A DNA stretch of 64,000 bases, from NCBI GenBank assembly GCA_900548455.1, contig URKQ01000001.1, forward strand, positions 339,321-403,320, written 5' to 3'. Below are positions 27,001 to 35,233 of the stretch, piece by piece (the first letter of the stretch is position 1; every line of letters begins with the position of its first letter). The position numbers were made by a program, and so were the translations under genes. The stretch comes from an uncultured Clostridium sp. GTDB taxonomy: Bacteria > Bacillota > Clostridia > Clostridiales > Clostridiaceae. The notes under the pieces are model-generated. The model was not told the DNA's origin. It saw only the letters and a program-made list of their open reading frames with translations, and did not search any database.

Positions 27001-29124
27001 ACTTTTGCAGAAGGTTCTGTAACTATTAATGGCACATCATATCCAACTTATAATCCTTATGGAAGCTTTTCTGTAGGAAATATTATACCTGGAGGTACAG
27101 TGGTAGTAAAATTTGATGCTACAGTAACTTCTGTGCCAACACCATCATTGATAAGTAACACAGCAACAATTAACTTTGTTTATAGAATTGATCCAAATGG
27201 AAGTGATATCCCAGTTCAAGTTACCTCAAATCCAGCGACAACTCAGATTAATTTAGGGTCATTGAATTTAAATAAGACTGTAGATAGAGCTTATGCAACA
27301 AAGGGAGACGTATTAACCTATACAGTAGTTGTAACTAATAATGGAAATGTTAGAGCTGATAATGTAGTATTTACAGATAGTTTACAGCCGGATGTAACTT
27401 TTAATGCGGGATCAGTGAAGATTAATGGAGTAACACAACCAGACTATAATCCAAATTTAGGATTTAGTTTAGGGAATATAGCGTCACTAGATTATGTAAC
27501 TGTGGTATTTACAGTTACAGTTATACAATCTCCAACTCAAAGTTCAGTTCTCAACTATGCAGTAGGAACCTTTTCATATAAAGTAGATCCAAATGGACAA
27601 TATTATAATAAGTCTATTCAATCTAATACCGTTTCCACTATAATAATAATGCCAAGTTTAACTGCAACCAAAACAGTAGATATGTTATATGCAACTTTGC
27701 AAAATACTGTTAATTATAGTGTTTTGGTAAAAAATTCAGGGAACACAACCATATCCCAACTGTTCTTTACAGATTTCTTATCAAATGGGGCAGTGTTTAA
27801 GAGTGGAACTTTGATGATAGATGGAGTAAGTTATCCAACCTATGATCCGATAGCTGGATTTAATTTGCCAAATAGTTTATTAGCAGGAATAACTACTTTA
27901 ATTCAATTCCAAGCTACAGTAACCTCTCTTCCTTCACCACCACAAATAACAAACTATGCAGTTGCAAATGGAGTTTATTATATTGATCCTCAAGGACCAA
28001 CTTATCCAATTGTGGGGACATCTAACACTGTAACTACTAATGTAAATGTAGGTAGTTTGTCAAACAGTAAGACAGTTGATAAATTGTATGCAAGGGTAAA
28101 TGATATAGTATTATATACTTCTACAATTACGAACACAGGTAATATAAATGCCACAAGCTTATTCTTTAGTGATATACTTCAAACAGAACTAAGCTATGTA
28201 TCTGGGACAGTGAGTATTAATGGAGTAGTATATCCAGCACTGGATCCTACAATAGGATTTGAATTATCTAATTTAGCACCAGGTCAATTTGTCACCGTAG
28301 CTTTTAATGCTAAAATAAATGCATTGCCAACACCTGCCTATGTAACTAATAACTCTTTAGTTCAATTTAGTTATAAGATTGATCCAAGTGGCTCTGTAAC
28401 TACAAAGACTCAAACAAGTAACTCAGTAACAACTAATGTAGTTTTAGGAAAGATAAATGTTACTAAAGTTGTAGATAAATCAATAGCTACAATAGGAGAT
28501 GAACTAACCTATACTGTCACACTAACTAATGTAGGAAATGTTATTGATAGTAACGTATTTTTCCAAGATGTTCCTTCAATAGGTGTGACATTTAAATCAG
28601 GTAGTGTAAAGATTAATAATGTAAGTCAGCAATCTTTAAGCCCTATAACTGGATTTAATTTAGGAGATATTGGTATAGGTAATGTAGTTACTGTTTCCTT
28701 TGTAGTGACTGTAGTATCAGTTCCTACAAGTAATCAAGTAACAAACCAAGCTGTTATTACTTTTGAATATGTAGTAGATCCAAAACAACCACCATATGTA
28801 GATACAACTTATTCAAATACAGTAACAACTAATATAGCTTATGGTAGCTTAAGTGTAACAAAAGCAGTAAATAAACAATATGCAACTGTAGGAGAGCAGA
28901 TAACTTATACAGTAACAGTTGTTAATACTGGTAATATTAATGCTACTAATGTAGTATTCTTAGACCCAACACCACGTAATGTAACCTTCGTTCTTGGATC
29001 AGTTACTATTAATGGAGTAGCTTATACAGATTACAATCCATCATCAGGATTTAATCTAAATACCATGGTACCTGGTCAAATTATAACTGTGGTATATAAA
29101 GTTCAAGTTATTCAGTTATGCTAA
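21046..29124 (+). CDS. Giant DUF11 repeat protein (2692 residues)
   Basis: It starts at GTG after an AGGAGG site. Residues 1 to about 345 form a distinct N-terminal domain with no signal peptide (MALTQHFSAIDKALLVATGN). Eighteen DUF11 units of about 125-130 residues follow. Each starts like TKSVDKAYATIGDTLTYT, has GSVxINGVxYxxYNPxxGFxL in the middle, and mostly ends with a SNTVTTxI segment. Units 4-18 are closest to each other. The last unit lacks the final strand and ends VQVIQLC, the only such ending. There is no sortase motif or anchor. The fold predicts a long, stiff, possibly isopeptide-like filament; a spore-surface role is inferred from the neighbouring SPOCS proteins. Confidence 0.85.
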   Translation: MALTQHFSAIDKALLVATGNSFMVCGSTNALSVTSSDLIKPDGSVTRDWTESGSTASLNILSNSTILYAELVWYSTVKSNVQGALDLRSVQDSPITFTTSKGIYQISPQNTDSYTGTSGSIDRYRSADVTDYVKASLSGNYTVSNVPISIPQTGLSNSRGGWTLVVVYRNNTLKPQKIIYNSGIAVATPDTPLQTTITGFTTSSSAEYLKGNVFMACANGEPLNGSEVVYAGPSFSQLSNIGNTVNSPNPNPDKAPNNPGNNFFAGLINIANPLNSNNGLINMNGTNGSKNNDGFVPTQTLGGRNKWDITNVDISNTLVTNQTLIAGQITEDTVGDGVQLVALGAQVLSKAPNIIANLDAYDIDGDKEYNVEVGEPLIYAVQIKNDGDVPANNVILSAVIDSATSFIPGSVTINGVSNPTANIINGINVGTINARGIVNVLFTVKVNSVPLGGLLHQFVNYSYQFTSGIDTITNYAQTNIIDVIVQDGLLSITKTASKTLLSVNDTVTYTIDITNIGTEVAKELFFQDKIDSSCSFVAGTVVIDGVLYSDYDPVVGFSLPNLVVGNSTKIVFASKVNSLPASTKVSNVSCITFGYIFNQYGYERKRTVFSNATSVQVQFVDIIGERCNNNNYPKVGDTVTYMLSLTNMGNIPAMDVEVQEPIIPGASFVTGSVKINGTSKPLLNPFDGFTLSDPINPQQTTTVEYKVLVNSINPADLIENIAKVPFKYQISAGGTVIDGEKDSNKVDTIANYVCMNMVKSVDKIYAEIGNTLYYKILVSNNGNISATNTVFLDNIQAEAAFISGTVAINGILYPTYDPTQGFSLDNICAGDTIEITFQAKVNTLPNPNVIYNNSRLVYSYKPDPNGSTITNTIYSNTVQTTINKAQYSVVKSVDKTYAQVGDYLVYTTTIQNTGTVPLSNMKFADYTGVYLLFYPGTVYINGVNYPDLDPSMQFPIGNMNPGDTTTIVFGVQIKENPPVGYIPNMSEVTLTYKQNPDSPVVTKTVYSNVVKTYDPFANITLVKSVDKSYAAVGEVLTYFFTATNTGNTAAINTLFTDSIQAEASFIPGSVFINGINKSGYNPETGFTLGNMENGQVVTVEFKVNVNSLPVPNTIKNSATTSFSYYVDPSQQPITKTTTSNTVTTVINTYSGTLTKAVDKAYATIGDVLHYTITLTNTGTVTLSNVNLKDTIPSGGTFVAGSVVVDGVSNPDANPNNGFVINNALPGGNVVVMFSVTVTSLPTPPKIINTANVTFKYQLSPTSPYVDGTLTSNPVTTNINKMTVTNTKSVNKSYATVNDTLTYTSVVANSGNIDIANTEFIDVVPQHTTFVAGSVKIDGTTYADYNPNEGFTLGTISKGTFVTVTFNVSVDSVPSDGYVTNSSIINYKYKIDPTGPYIQGSVTSNTVTTYINLGNLTITKDADRTVVRLTNIITYSFVITNTGNTILKNLIFKDKIQSESSFNTGSVYVNGVNKSGYNPNTGFGLDDIPIGQQATINFKVTANSIPAANKLLNSADVTYSYYVDPSGNPVTNTKTSNTTTVYVYDTIVSANKTVDKYLAKLGDPLNFTITIKNEGNVSAQHVFFKDILDTHLTFVTDSVYVNGDQKTGYNPSTGFNLDDIIAGGTTTVAFQATIASRPANNIIYNFATINYDYLVGTEVVTATINTNITQTYVAVGELTITKAVDKLYATVGDNISYTIIAKNTGSVNATSLNFKDLIPPSTSFNSGTVVVDGVVEPSYNPNSGFSLTDLTPNQSHTIIFSIHVDSLPQSEKVENTAAVTFTYRLIPTDDPTTITTTSNKVTTLIKIGNLQATKSVDKAYATIGNTLNYTILINNLGNANCFNVYFKDIVQSNASFVSGSVKINGVTYSEYNPNVGFNLDDIPGHGNLEVKFAVTVQTLPMDYIIYNSATVDYKYYVDPTNPPIVKEGSTNTVNTVINVGLVTATKAVSKAYATIEDILTYTISLVNTGNTVAKNVNFRDVIPNGLTFAEGSVTINGTSYPTYNPYGSFSVGNIIPGGTVVVKFDATVTSVPTPSLISNTATINFVYRIDPNGSDIPVQVTSNPATTQINLGSLNLNKTVDRAYATKGDVLTYTVVVTNNGNVRADNVVFTDSLQPDVTFNAGSVKINGVTQPDYNPNLGFSLGNIASLDYVTVVFTVTVIQSPTQSSVLNYAVGTFSYKVDPNGQYYNKSIQSNTVSTIIIMPSLTATKTVDMLYATLQNTVNYSVLVKNSGNTTISQLFFTDFLSNGAVFKSGTLMIDGVSYPTYDPIAGFNLPNSLLAGITTLIQFQATVTSLPSPPQITNYAVANGVYYIDPQGPTYPIVGTSNTVTTNVNVGSLSNSKTVDKLYARVNDIVLYTSTITNTGNINATSLFFSDILQTELSYVSGTVSINGVVYPALDPTIGFELSNLAPGQFVTVAFNAKINALPTPAYVTNNSLVQFSYKIDPSGSVTTKTQTSNSVTTNVVLGKINVTKVVDKSIATIGDELTYTVTLTNVGNVIDSNVFFQDVPSIGVTFKSGSVKINNVSQQSLSPITGFNLGDIGIGNVVTVSFVVTVVSVPTSNQVTNQAVITFEYVVDPKQPPYVDTTYSNTVTTNIAYGSLSVTKAVNKQYATVGEQITYTVTVVNTGNINATNVVFLDPTPRNVTFVLGSVTINGVAYTDYNPSSGFNLNTMVPGQIITVVYKVQVIQLC
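22091..29121 (+). repeat. Eighteen tandem DUF11-coding repeats (~375-390 bp each)
   Basis: The repeat phase is visible from recurring motifs: VxDKxYATxGDxLxYT at each start and PGxxVTVxFxVxVxSLP before each final strand. The units have diverged at DNA level, so this is not a recent simple tandem duplication. The last copy is cut short before the usual SNTVTT segment. Confidence 0.85.
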
Positions 29125-29164
29125 TGAAAGTAAAGGGATCCTAAATTACAATCTAGATCTTTAA

Positions 29165-29209
29165 GGACTTTTACAAGATAAATTTTATCTTGTAAAAGTC
29201 CAATTTTTA
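29165..29209 (+). terminator. Terminator after the giant DUF11 gene
   Basis: A 16-bp perfect stem (29165-29180 with 29186-29201) is followed by AATTTTT. Confidence 0.85.
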
Positions 29210-29334
29210 AGTAGAAAATTGTTAAAAGAATTTTCATATGTAACGTATATAATATAATTGTATAAATAGTTGGGGAGCATTAGTGTATGAAGGTTATTAT
29301 CATATATTTAAAATAGTATGAGGAAGTGTAAATT

Positions 29335-30669
29335 ATGGTTATAGATTTAGTTAAGTACGGAAGACTTTTATATAAACACAATAGTTGTAGTAGAGAAGAA
29401 ATATTAAAATATAGTGAAGACAAATTTAGAGCTGTAGTTAAGAAAGCATATAAAAGTAGTGAGTTTTATAAAGGGTTATATTCATCAAAGGGAATAGAGT
29501 ACGGTGATTTAGATAAAGTAAATATTACTGATTTACCTATAATAAATAAAAACTGTATTAAAGATAATTTTTATGAGCTTGCAACTAAAGCAATAACTAA
29601 AGAGGATATTGAAAAAGCTACAAATAAGGAAACATTACTTCCTAAGTTTAAAGATAGATATATTGTTCATACCTCTGGGAGCACAGGAATTCCTACCGAT
29701 TTTCTATATGATAAAAGAGCTTTAATGATACTTGAAGCTAATTTTGTAAGGCTTACAGTACAAGGTGGAGAGAGAAGGGTAGGTTTTAGTGACTTTCCTA
29801 TTAAAAGTTTATATATAGCCCCCGTTGGAAGTGGCTATGCATGTACTGCCCTTGCCATTTTTGGTATGGAAAAATATAAGTGTAAAAGTGTTATCATAAA
29901 TGCACAAAAACCATTAGATGAATGGGTGTCCCTTATAAAAGATTATAATCCACTTTACTTATCAGGTTATCCTTCCTGCTTAAACCTTGTTGCATCACTT
30001 CAAGAAGAAGGCAGAATAAATATTAATCCAAAGAAAATTATAACAGGTGGTGAACCCCTTACTAAGGATGCTACAGATTATTATAGAAGAGTATTTGGAG
30101 CAGATGTAATAGATTATTATGGGTGTACCGAATCTATATTTATTGGAGCAGGAAGCAGTTATTATGATGGTATATACTTATATGATGATTTAAACTATAC
30201 AGAAATAGATGAAAAAAATAGATTAATTGTGACTCAATTATATAATAGGGCCTTTCCACTAATCAGATATCAATTAACTGATATTATGGAGGGATATACT
30301 AAAAATCAATATGGCAATTTACCTTATACTCATATCGATAAAGTTATGGGTAGGGAAGAAGAACTTATGTGGTTTGTAAACTCAAAAGGGAAAAGGGATT
30401 TTCTTCACCCCCTATTTATAGATGATTTAAATGTAACTGGGATTACAAAATATCAGTTTGTTCAAAAGAGCCTAAATTATTTTGAACTAAAATGTATGAC
30501 ATCAAATAAATCTAATGAGGATATACAGTCTATGGAAATATCTAAACAAATAAGGATTTTTTTAAAGAATAAGAATTTAGATAATGTGAATTTTAATATT
30601 AGATTTGTAGATAGATTGGAAGCAAGTAAGAAGACAGGGAAAATTAAAATGGTAATAAAAGAGATATAG
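29335..30669 (+). CDS. Phenylacetate-CoA ligase-like (PaaK/CapK family) adenylate-forming protein
   Basis: 444 residues, the PaaK family length. The ATP-binding loop is HTSGSTGIPTDF (about residue 113), and the adenylation motif YYGCTESIF replaces the usual YG.TE block. A C-terminal part with KTGKIKMV supplies the catalytic lysine region. Family members activate carboxylic acids as acyl-adenylates and load CoA or another acceptor; CapK-type members act in surface polysaccharide synthesis. The gene stands alone between the DUF11 gene and a coiled-coil gene. The substrate is unknown. Confidence 0.8.
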   Translation: MVIDLVKYGRLLYKHNSCSREEILKYSEDKFRAVVKKAYKSSEFYKGLYSSKGIEYGDLDKVNITDLPIINKNCIKDNFYELATKAITKEDIEKATNKETLLPKFKDRYIVHTSGSTGIPTDFLYDKRALMILEANFVRLTVQGGERRVGFSDFPIKSLYIAPVGSGYACTALAIFGMEKYKCKSVIINAQKPLDEWVSLIKDYNPLYLSGYPSCLNLVASLQEEGRININPKKIITGGEPLTKDATDYYRRVFGADVIDYYGCTESIFIGAGSSYYDGIYLYDDLNYTEIDEKNRLIVTQLYNRAFPLIRYQLTDIMEGYTKNQYGNLPYTHIDKVMGREEELMWFVNSKGKRDFLHPLFIDDLNVTGITKYQFVQKSLNYFELKCMTSNKSNEDIQSMEISKQIRIFLKNKNLDNVNFNIRFVDRLEASKKTGKIKMVIKEI

Positions 30670-30726
30670 GATCTGTTATAATAGAAGTAATAGTTTGATT
30701 AAAAAGTGTGATATGGGGGAAGTTGG

Positions 30727-31650
30727 ATGTTAAAAGAATTGAATGAGAAAATTCGTAAGGTTAAAGAAGATATGGCCCTTAAAAAGGTTCTACAAGGTAA
30801 GTTAGATAACTTAAAGTTAGAGTATGAAGATGAAAATAAAAAAATGAATGAACTAAAGAAAGAATTGGACAAAGAATATAAAGATGTTGAGAAACTGGAA
30901 AAGCTTTCACTTTCTAGTATCCTTGCAACGGTTATGAAAAATAAAGAAGAAAAGTTTCAAAAGGAACAACAAGAATATATTATGGCAAAATTTAAGTATG
31001 AAGACCAAGAAAATAAAGTTAATTATATTAAGCAACACATTGAAAATATAGAAGATAGATTATTGCAATTAAGAAACTGTGACAATGAATATAGAAGATT
31101 ATTAAATGAAAAAGCAAATGAGATAAAGGGATCGTCAGAAGAAAATAAGTTAAATAGTATAGAAAAAGAAATAGATGACTTAGTTATGGAACTTAAGGAA
31201 ATAGAAGAAGCACAGAACATAGGCAACAGGTTGCATGTTGAGATTTTATCTGCAGAAAGTGCTCTTGGCAGTGCGAAAAATTGGGGGATATTTGACATAG
31301 CAGGAGGAGATTTTATATCATCACTTGCTAAGCATAACAGCATAGATGAAGCTCAAGTTAAAATTAAAAGAATTTCTAATTTACTTTCAAGTTTTAATAA
31401 GGAGCTTGGCGATGTAAGTATACAAAATATTTCTTTTTCATCTGGAACTATTGCTTTTGATATATGGTTTGATAATATATTTACTGACTTTTCAGTTCAA
31501 AGTGAAATAAATAAAACTCTAGATAAGATTATTAATTTAAAGGGAAAAGTAGAGAAAGTGCTTCACAATTTACAAAATGAGAATATAAGACTTGAGGATT
31601 GTATAAAAGAAAAAAGACAAGAATATGATAAAGTTTTAGAGAATATTTAA
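30727..31650 (+). CDS. Coiled-coil protein of unknown function
   Basis: 307 residues. Residues 1-160 and 265-307 are strongly predicted coiled coil (high Lys/Glu with heptads such as LKELNEKIRKVKEDM). A more compact central part (about 165-260) contains ESALGSAKNWGIFDIAGGDFISSLAKHNSIDEAQ. There is no signal peptide or membrane segment. I do not recognise the family. It has a GGGGGA ribosome site and starts 57 bp after the ligase gene. Confidence 0.7.
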   Translation: MLKELNEKIRKVKEDMALKKVLQGKLDNLKLEYEDENKKMNELKKELDKEYKDVEKLEKLSLSSILATVMKNKEEKFQKEQQEYIMAKFKYEDQENKVNYIKQHIENIEDRLLQLRNCDNEYRRLLNEKANEIKGSSEENKLNSIEKEIDDLVMELKEIEEAQNIGNRLHVEILSAESALGSAKNWGIFDIAGGDFISSLAKHNSIDEAQVKIKRISNLLSSFNKELGDVSIQNISFSSGTIAFDIWFDNIFTDFSVQSEINKTLDKIINLKGKVEKVLHNLQNENIRLEDCIKEKRQEYDKVLENI

Positions 31651-31682
31651 AGATATTATTAGAATAGTCATTACCTTCTAGG

Positions 31683-31717
31683 AAATACTACTTAATGAAT
31701 AATAAGCAGTATTTTTT
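31683..31717 (+). terminator. Terminator between coiled-coil and oxidoreductase genes
   Basis: A stem AAATACT-a-CTT / AAG-c-AGTATTT (one mismatch) ends in six T, just before the next ribosome binding site. It could also act as an attenuator for the oxidoreductase gene. Confidence 0.65.
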
Positions 31718-31732
31718 AGGGGGTATTATTTT

Positions 31733-32950
31733 ATGAATTTAGATTTTATTAAGGGGTCGCCTTTATTTGCGAAAAACAACAGAGTTATAAATCAATTTAA
31801 CTATTTAACTGAAGATATAGATACAGATGTAATAATAGTTGGAGGTGGAGTTACAGGAAGCATTTTGGGATATTATTTTTCTAAAAACAACATTGATGCT
31901 GTGATTTTAGAAAAAGGGATAGTTGGTTATGGAAGTACTAGTATTACTACAGCACTCCTTCAATATGAATTAGATAGTACCATAAGAGATTTGGAGGAAT
32001 ATACTTCAAAAGAAAATGCAATAAAATCATATAAGTTAGGTGTTAAAGCATTGGACGAGATAGATGAGTTTATTAGGGAGTATGGTAATGAGTGTGAATA
32101 TGTAAAGAGAGATACACTATTTTACACATCTAAAACTTCCGATATAAAGTCAATAGAAGAGGAGTATAAAGTTAGGAAAGAAAATGGTTTCGATGTTGAG
32201 TTTATAAATGAGAAAAATAATCCGTTCTCCTTCGATTTAAAAGCAGGAGTTTGTGGGAAAAGTGGAGGAGCAGAACTAGATCCATATAAATACACCCAGG
32301 AACTTTTAAAGGTTGCAGTAGGCAAGGGACTTAGAGTTTTTGAAAATACAGAAGTTGTAGAGGTAAATTATGAAAAGGATGGAGTGGAGGTAATAACTAA
32401 GTATGATCATAAAGTAAGAGGTAAAATTATTATAGTTGCCACAGGATATCACACAGAAGTTTTTACAGATAGAAATTTTGGGATAACTTCAACTACTTTT
32501 AACGTTGCAACTAAGCCTTTAAAATCTCTGAATGGTTATTATGATAATGTGTTAATAAGAGATAATGAGGATCCGTATAATTATTTAAGAACTACAAAGG
32601 ATAAAAGAATTATTATAGGCGGAGAAGACATAGGGTTTTATCCAGATATAGAAAATAAGGATAAAGTAAGTGAAAAATATGACATATTGGAGCAGAGACT
32701 AAAATCAATGTTTCCTAATATTGAGGATATTGAAATTGAATATAAATACTGTGGTGCATTTACCTCAACTCAAGACAACTTAGGATTTATAGGAAAAGAT
32801 CCAAAAAATGATAAGTTGTGGTTTAATCTTGGGTATGGAGCAAATGGAATCCTTTTTGCAATTTTAGGAGGAATGATGTTAAGCAAACTTTATTTAGGTG
32901 AAGTTGATGAGAATTTAAAGTTGTTTAATGTAGGAAGATTTGATAATTGA
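31733..32950 (+). CDS. FAD-dependent oxidoreductase, DadA/glycine oxidase type
   Basis: 405 residues. The FAD motif DVIIVGGGVTGSILGYYF follows an unusual N-terminal extension of about 35 residues. ILEKGIVGYGSTSITTALLQYEL continues the DAO-family signature, and IIIGGEDIGF lies near the middle. The C terminus, FIGKDPKNDKLWFNLGYGANGILFAILGG, is the second FAD-contact region. The family oxidises amino or hydroxy acids; the substrate is unknown. It is a single gene with a GGGGG ribosome site. Confidence 0.8.
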   Translation: MNLDFIKGSPLFAKNNRVINQFNYLTEDIDTDVIIVGGGVTGSILGYYFSKNNIDAVILEKGIVGYGSTSITTALLQYELDSTIRDLEEYTSKENAIKSYKLGVKALDEIDEFIREYGNECEYVKRDTLFYTSKTSDIKSIEEEYKVRKENGFDVEFINEKNNPFSFDLKAGVCGKSGGAELDPYKYTQELLKVAVGKGLRVFENTEVVEVNYEKDGVEVITKYDHKVRGKIIIVATGYHTEVFTDRNFGITSTTFNVATKPLKSLNGYYDNVLIRDNEDPYNYLRTTKDKRIIIGGEDIGFYPDIENKDKVSEKYDILEQRLKSMFPNIEDIEIEYKYCGAFTSTQDNLGFIGKDPKNDKLWFNLGYGANGILFAILGGMMLSKLYLGEVDENLKLFNVGRFDN

Positions 32951-32975
32951 AAGAAGAATTCTAAATAAGGTGCTA

Positions 32976-33002
32976 TTGACTATGATAAAAAATTATGATA
33001 AT
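32976..33002 (+). promoter_or_regulatory. pfkA promoter
   Basis: TTGACT at 32976 and TATGATAAT ending at 33002. The same arrangement recurs upstream of the antiterminator gene (34158-34184), suggesting matched strength. Confidence 0.55.
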
Positions 33003-33027
33003 TTAGTCATATAGAATTGAAGTTATC

Positions 33028-33056
33028 AGATTGTGACTGGTAATGCAGGCAAGACT
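33028..33056 (+). promoter_or_regulatory. RAT antiterminator site upstream of pfkA
   Basis: It matches the ribonucleic antiterminator consensus bound by BglG/LicT/GlcT proteins: AGATTGTGACTG then GCAGGCAAGACT, forming the internally looped hairpin. It is almost identical to the site before ptsG. The 3' end overlaps the left arm of the next terminator, so the two structures exclude each other. Confidence 0.85.
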
Positions 33057-33109
33057 GAGATACACTAGGTTTTTCATATCAATGAGCTAGTGTATTTTGG
33101 TCTTTTTTT
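33052..33109 (+). terminator. Conditional terminator in the pfkA leader
   Basis: A long stem pairs 33052-33068 with 33087-33103 and is followed by a T run. It shares AGACT with the RAT site, the standard antitermination arrangement. Confidence 0.85.
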
Positions 33110-33167
33110 AATTTGTAGTTAAGCGGAAAAGTTTGGTTTTAAATGGTGTAAGTGGGAGGAATATACG

Positions 33168-34127
33168 ATGAAGAAAATTGCAGTTTTAACAAGTGGTGGA
33201 GATTCTCCGGCAATGAATGCAGCTATTAGAGCGGTTGTAAGAACAGCTTTAGAAAAAGGTATTAAAGTGTATGGTGTTCACAGAGGGTATAACGGTTTAA
33301 TTAATGGTGAAATTTTCGAAATGGATAGGCATTCTGTTTCAGATATAGTTCAAAGAGGAGGAACTATATTAAGAACTGCAAGAAGTGATGAATTTAAGAC
33401 ACCTGAAGGTAGAGAAAAGGCTTTAAATGTTATAAGAGTGCTTAAAATTGATGGTGTTGTGGTAATTGGTGGAGATGGTTCTTTCAGAGGAGCTGAACTA
33501 TTAAGTGATTTAGGAGTGCCTACTGTTGGAATTCCAGGTACTATAGATAATGATCTAGCTTATACCGACTATACAATAGGCTTTGATACTGCAATTAATA
33601 CGGCTCTTGATGCAATTAATAAAATTAGAGATACATCTAGTTCCCATGAGAGGGTAAGTGTAATAGAGGTAATGGGTAGAAATTGTGGTGACTTAGCTCT
33701 TTATTCAGCAATAGCAGGTGGAGCAGAACAAGTTATTATTCCGGAACAACCAATGGCTTTAGAGGATATATGTGAAAATATTATTTTAGGTAAAAAATCA
33801 GGCAAATTACATAACATTATAATCCTTGCAGAAGGTGTTGGAGGAGCTCAAAAACTTGCTGGTGAAATTGAAAGAATAACAAGCATTGAAACTAGAGCTA
33901 CTGTCCTTGGATATATTCAAAGAGGAGGAAGTCCTAGTGCTTTTGACAGAATTTTAGCATCAAGAATGGGTGGTAAGGCTGTTGAAGTATTAGCAGAGGG
34001 AAAAAGTGCAAGAGTTATTGGTATTAAGAATAATGAAATAATTGATATGGATATAAAAGAGGCACTTAGCACTAAAAAAGAATTTGATGAAGAATTGTAT
34101 AAATTATCATTACAATTGTCAAAATAA
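33168..34127 (+). CDS. pfkA: ATP-dependent 6-phosphofructokinase
   Basis: 319 residues, the standard bacterial PfkA length. [16 protein letters not shown] at the N terminus, GGDGSFRGA for ATP, the catalytic [22 protein letters not shown], and [14 protein letters not shown] in the second half are all intact. It phosphorylates fructose-6-phosphate, the committed step of glycolysis. It is cytosolic and a single gene with its own promoter, RAT site and terminator, so its expression should follow the antiterminator encoded downstream. Confidence 0.95.
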   Translation: MKKIAVLTSGGDSPAMNAAIRAVVRTALEKGIKVYGVHRGYNGLINGEIFEMDRHSVSDIVQRGGTILRTARSDEFKTPEGREKALNVIRVLKIDGVVVIGGDGSFRGAELLSDLGVPTVGIPGTIDNDLAYTDYTIGFDTAINTALDAINKIRDTSSSHERVSVIEVMGRNCGDLALYSAIAGGAEQVIIPEQPMALEDICENIILGKKSGKLHNIIILAEGVGGAQKLAGEIERITSIETRATVLGYIQRGGSPSAFDRILASRMGGKAVEVLAEGKSARVIGIKNNEIIDMDIKEALSTKKEFDEELYKLSLQLSK

Positions 34128-34157
34128 TATTTATTAAGTCAAAATTAAAGACGTATA

Positions 34158-34184
34158 TTGACTATTATTTATAAATATGATAAT
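34158..34184 (+). promoter_or_regulatory. Promoter of the antiterminator gene
   Basis: TTGACT at 34158 and TATGATAAT ending at 34184, nearly the same as the pfkA promoter. No RAT site lies between it and the gene. Confidence 0.5.
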
Positions 34185-34269
34185 TTAAAATAAATATAAG
34201 TTTAATGTTTTACTATAAAGAGAATAAAATGTATAATTCATTTTGTAATGGTTGTTAGGGGGCAACGGT

Positions 34270-35106
34270 ATGTATAAGGTTGTAAAGATTTTAAATAATA
34301 ATGTAGTGTGTTCCCTTGATCATAATGGTGAAGAAGTAATTTTAAGAGGGTTAGGTATAGGTTTTCAAAAGAAAATCAATGATGAGATAGATGAAGATAA
34401 AGTTGAAAAGGTTTATAAAATTTCAAATAATAAGACCTCAAATAAATTACAAGAACTTTTAGCGGAAATTCCAAATAGTTATGCTGCAACAAGTTCAGAT
34501 ATAATTGATTATGCAAAGGAAACCTTAGGAAAGAAACTTAATGACAACATTTACATTACTTTGACTGATCATATTAGTTTTGCTTTAGAGCGAAAGGATA
34601 AGAATTTAGAATATAAAAATGTATTGTTGTCGGAAATAAGACAGTTTTATCCATCTGAATTTGCAGTAGGAACTGAATCCCTTAAAATTATAAAAGAGAA
34701 ACTTGGTGTTGACCTTTCTTTGGATGAAGCGGGATTTATAGCTTTACATATTGTAAATGCAGAATTAGATACAGATATGAGTAGTATGTTTAATATTACA
34801 AAACTAATTCAAAAAATAATAGATATTGTAAAAGATTATTATAAGATATCTTTAGATGAAGAGTCTTTAAATTATGCCAGATTCATAACTCATTTAAAGT
34901 TTTTTGGACAACGAGTATTTAACAACAAGATTTCAAAGGATGACGACGTTACCTTTCAAAAGATGGTTAGAGATAGATATGCACATGATTATCAGTGTGC
35001 TGTGAAGATTAGAGAATATGTAGAGGAAACTTATAAAAAAACTATTTCTGAAGAAGAGATGACATTTTTAACAGTACATTTAAAAAGAATATCAATTACA
35101 GATTAG
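34270..35106 (+). CDS. glcT: BglG/LicT/GlcT family transcriptional antiterminator
   Basis: 278 residues. Residues 1-55 are the CAT RNA-binding domain (MYKVVKILNNNVVCSLDHNGEEVILRG in part). They are followed by PRD1 (about 65-165, with TDHISFALER and ALHIVNAE) and PRD2 (about 175-275, with RFITHLKFF and FLTVHLKRI), which carry the conserved histidines phosphorylated by PTS proteins. The ATG at 34270 suits AGGGGG better than the upstream TTG. The RAT site for ptsG starts 3 bases after its stop, so the gene is made first and downstream PTS genes only after antitermination. Whether it is functionally GlcT- or LicT-like cannot be told. Confidence 0.88.
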   Translation: MYKVVKILNNNVVCSLDHNGEEVILRGLGIGFQKKINDEIDEDKVEKVYKISNNKTSNKLQELLAEIPNSYAATSSDIIDYAKETLGKKLNDNIYITLTDHISFALERKDKNLEYKNVLLSEIRQFYPSEFAVGTESLKIIKEKLGVDLSLDEAGFIALHIVNAELDTDMSSMFNITKLIQKIIDIVKDYYKISLDEESLNYARFITHLKFFGQRVFNNKISKDDDVTFQKMVRDRYAHDYQCAVKIREYVEETYKKTISEEEMTFLTVHLKRISITD

Positions 35107-35108
35107 TT

Positions 35109-35137
35109 GGATTGTGACTGGTAATGCAGGCAAGACC
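35109..35137 (+). promoter_or_regulatory. RAT antiterminator site upstream of ptsG
   Basis: GGATTGTGACTG then GCAGGCAAGACC matches the RAT consensus. It begins 3 bases after the antiterminator stop codon, leaving no room for a separate promoter. It overlaps the terminator that follows. Confidence 0.9.
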
Positions 35138-35195
35138 GAAACAGGCTTTGAGTAGTATTAATATTAATACTGCTAGGTTTGTTTTGGTCTTTTTA
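35132..35195 (+). terminator. Conditional terminator in the ptsG leader
   Basis: A long imperfect stem starts AAGACCGAAAC and returns GTTTTGGTCTTT, with an inner AGTATTAATATTAATACT helix. It shares the AAGACC part with the RAT site. Confidence 0.85.
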
Positions 35196-35233
35196 TATTA
35201 TGATGAAAAATGTGAATGAATGGGGGAAGAAAT

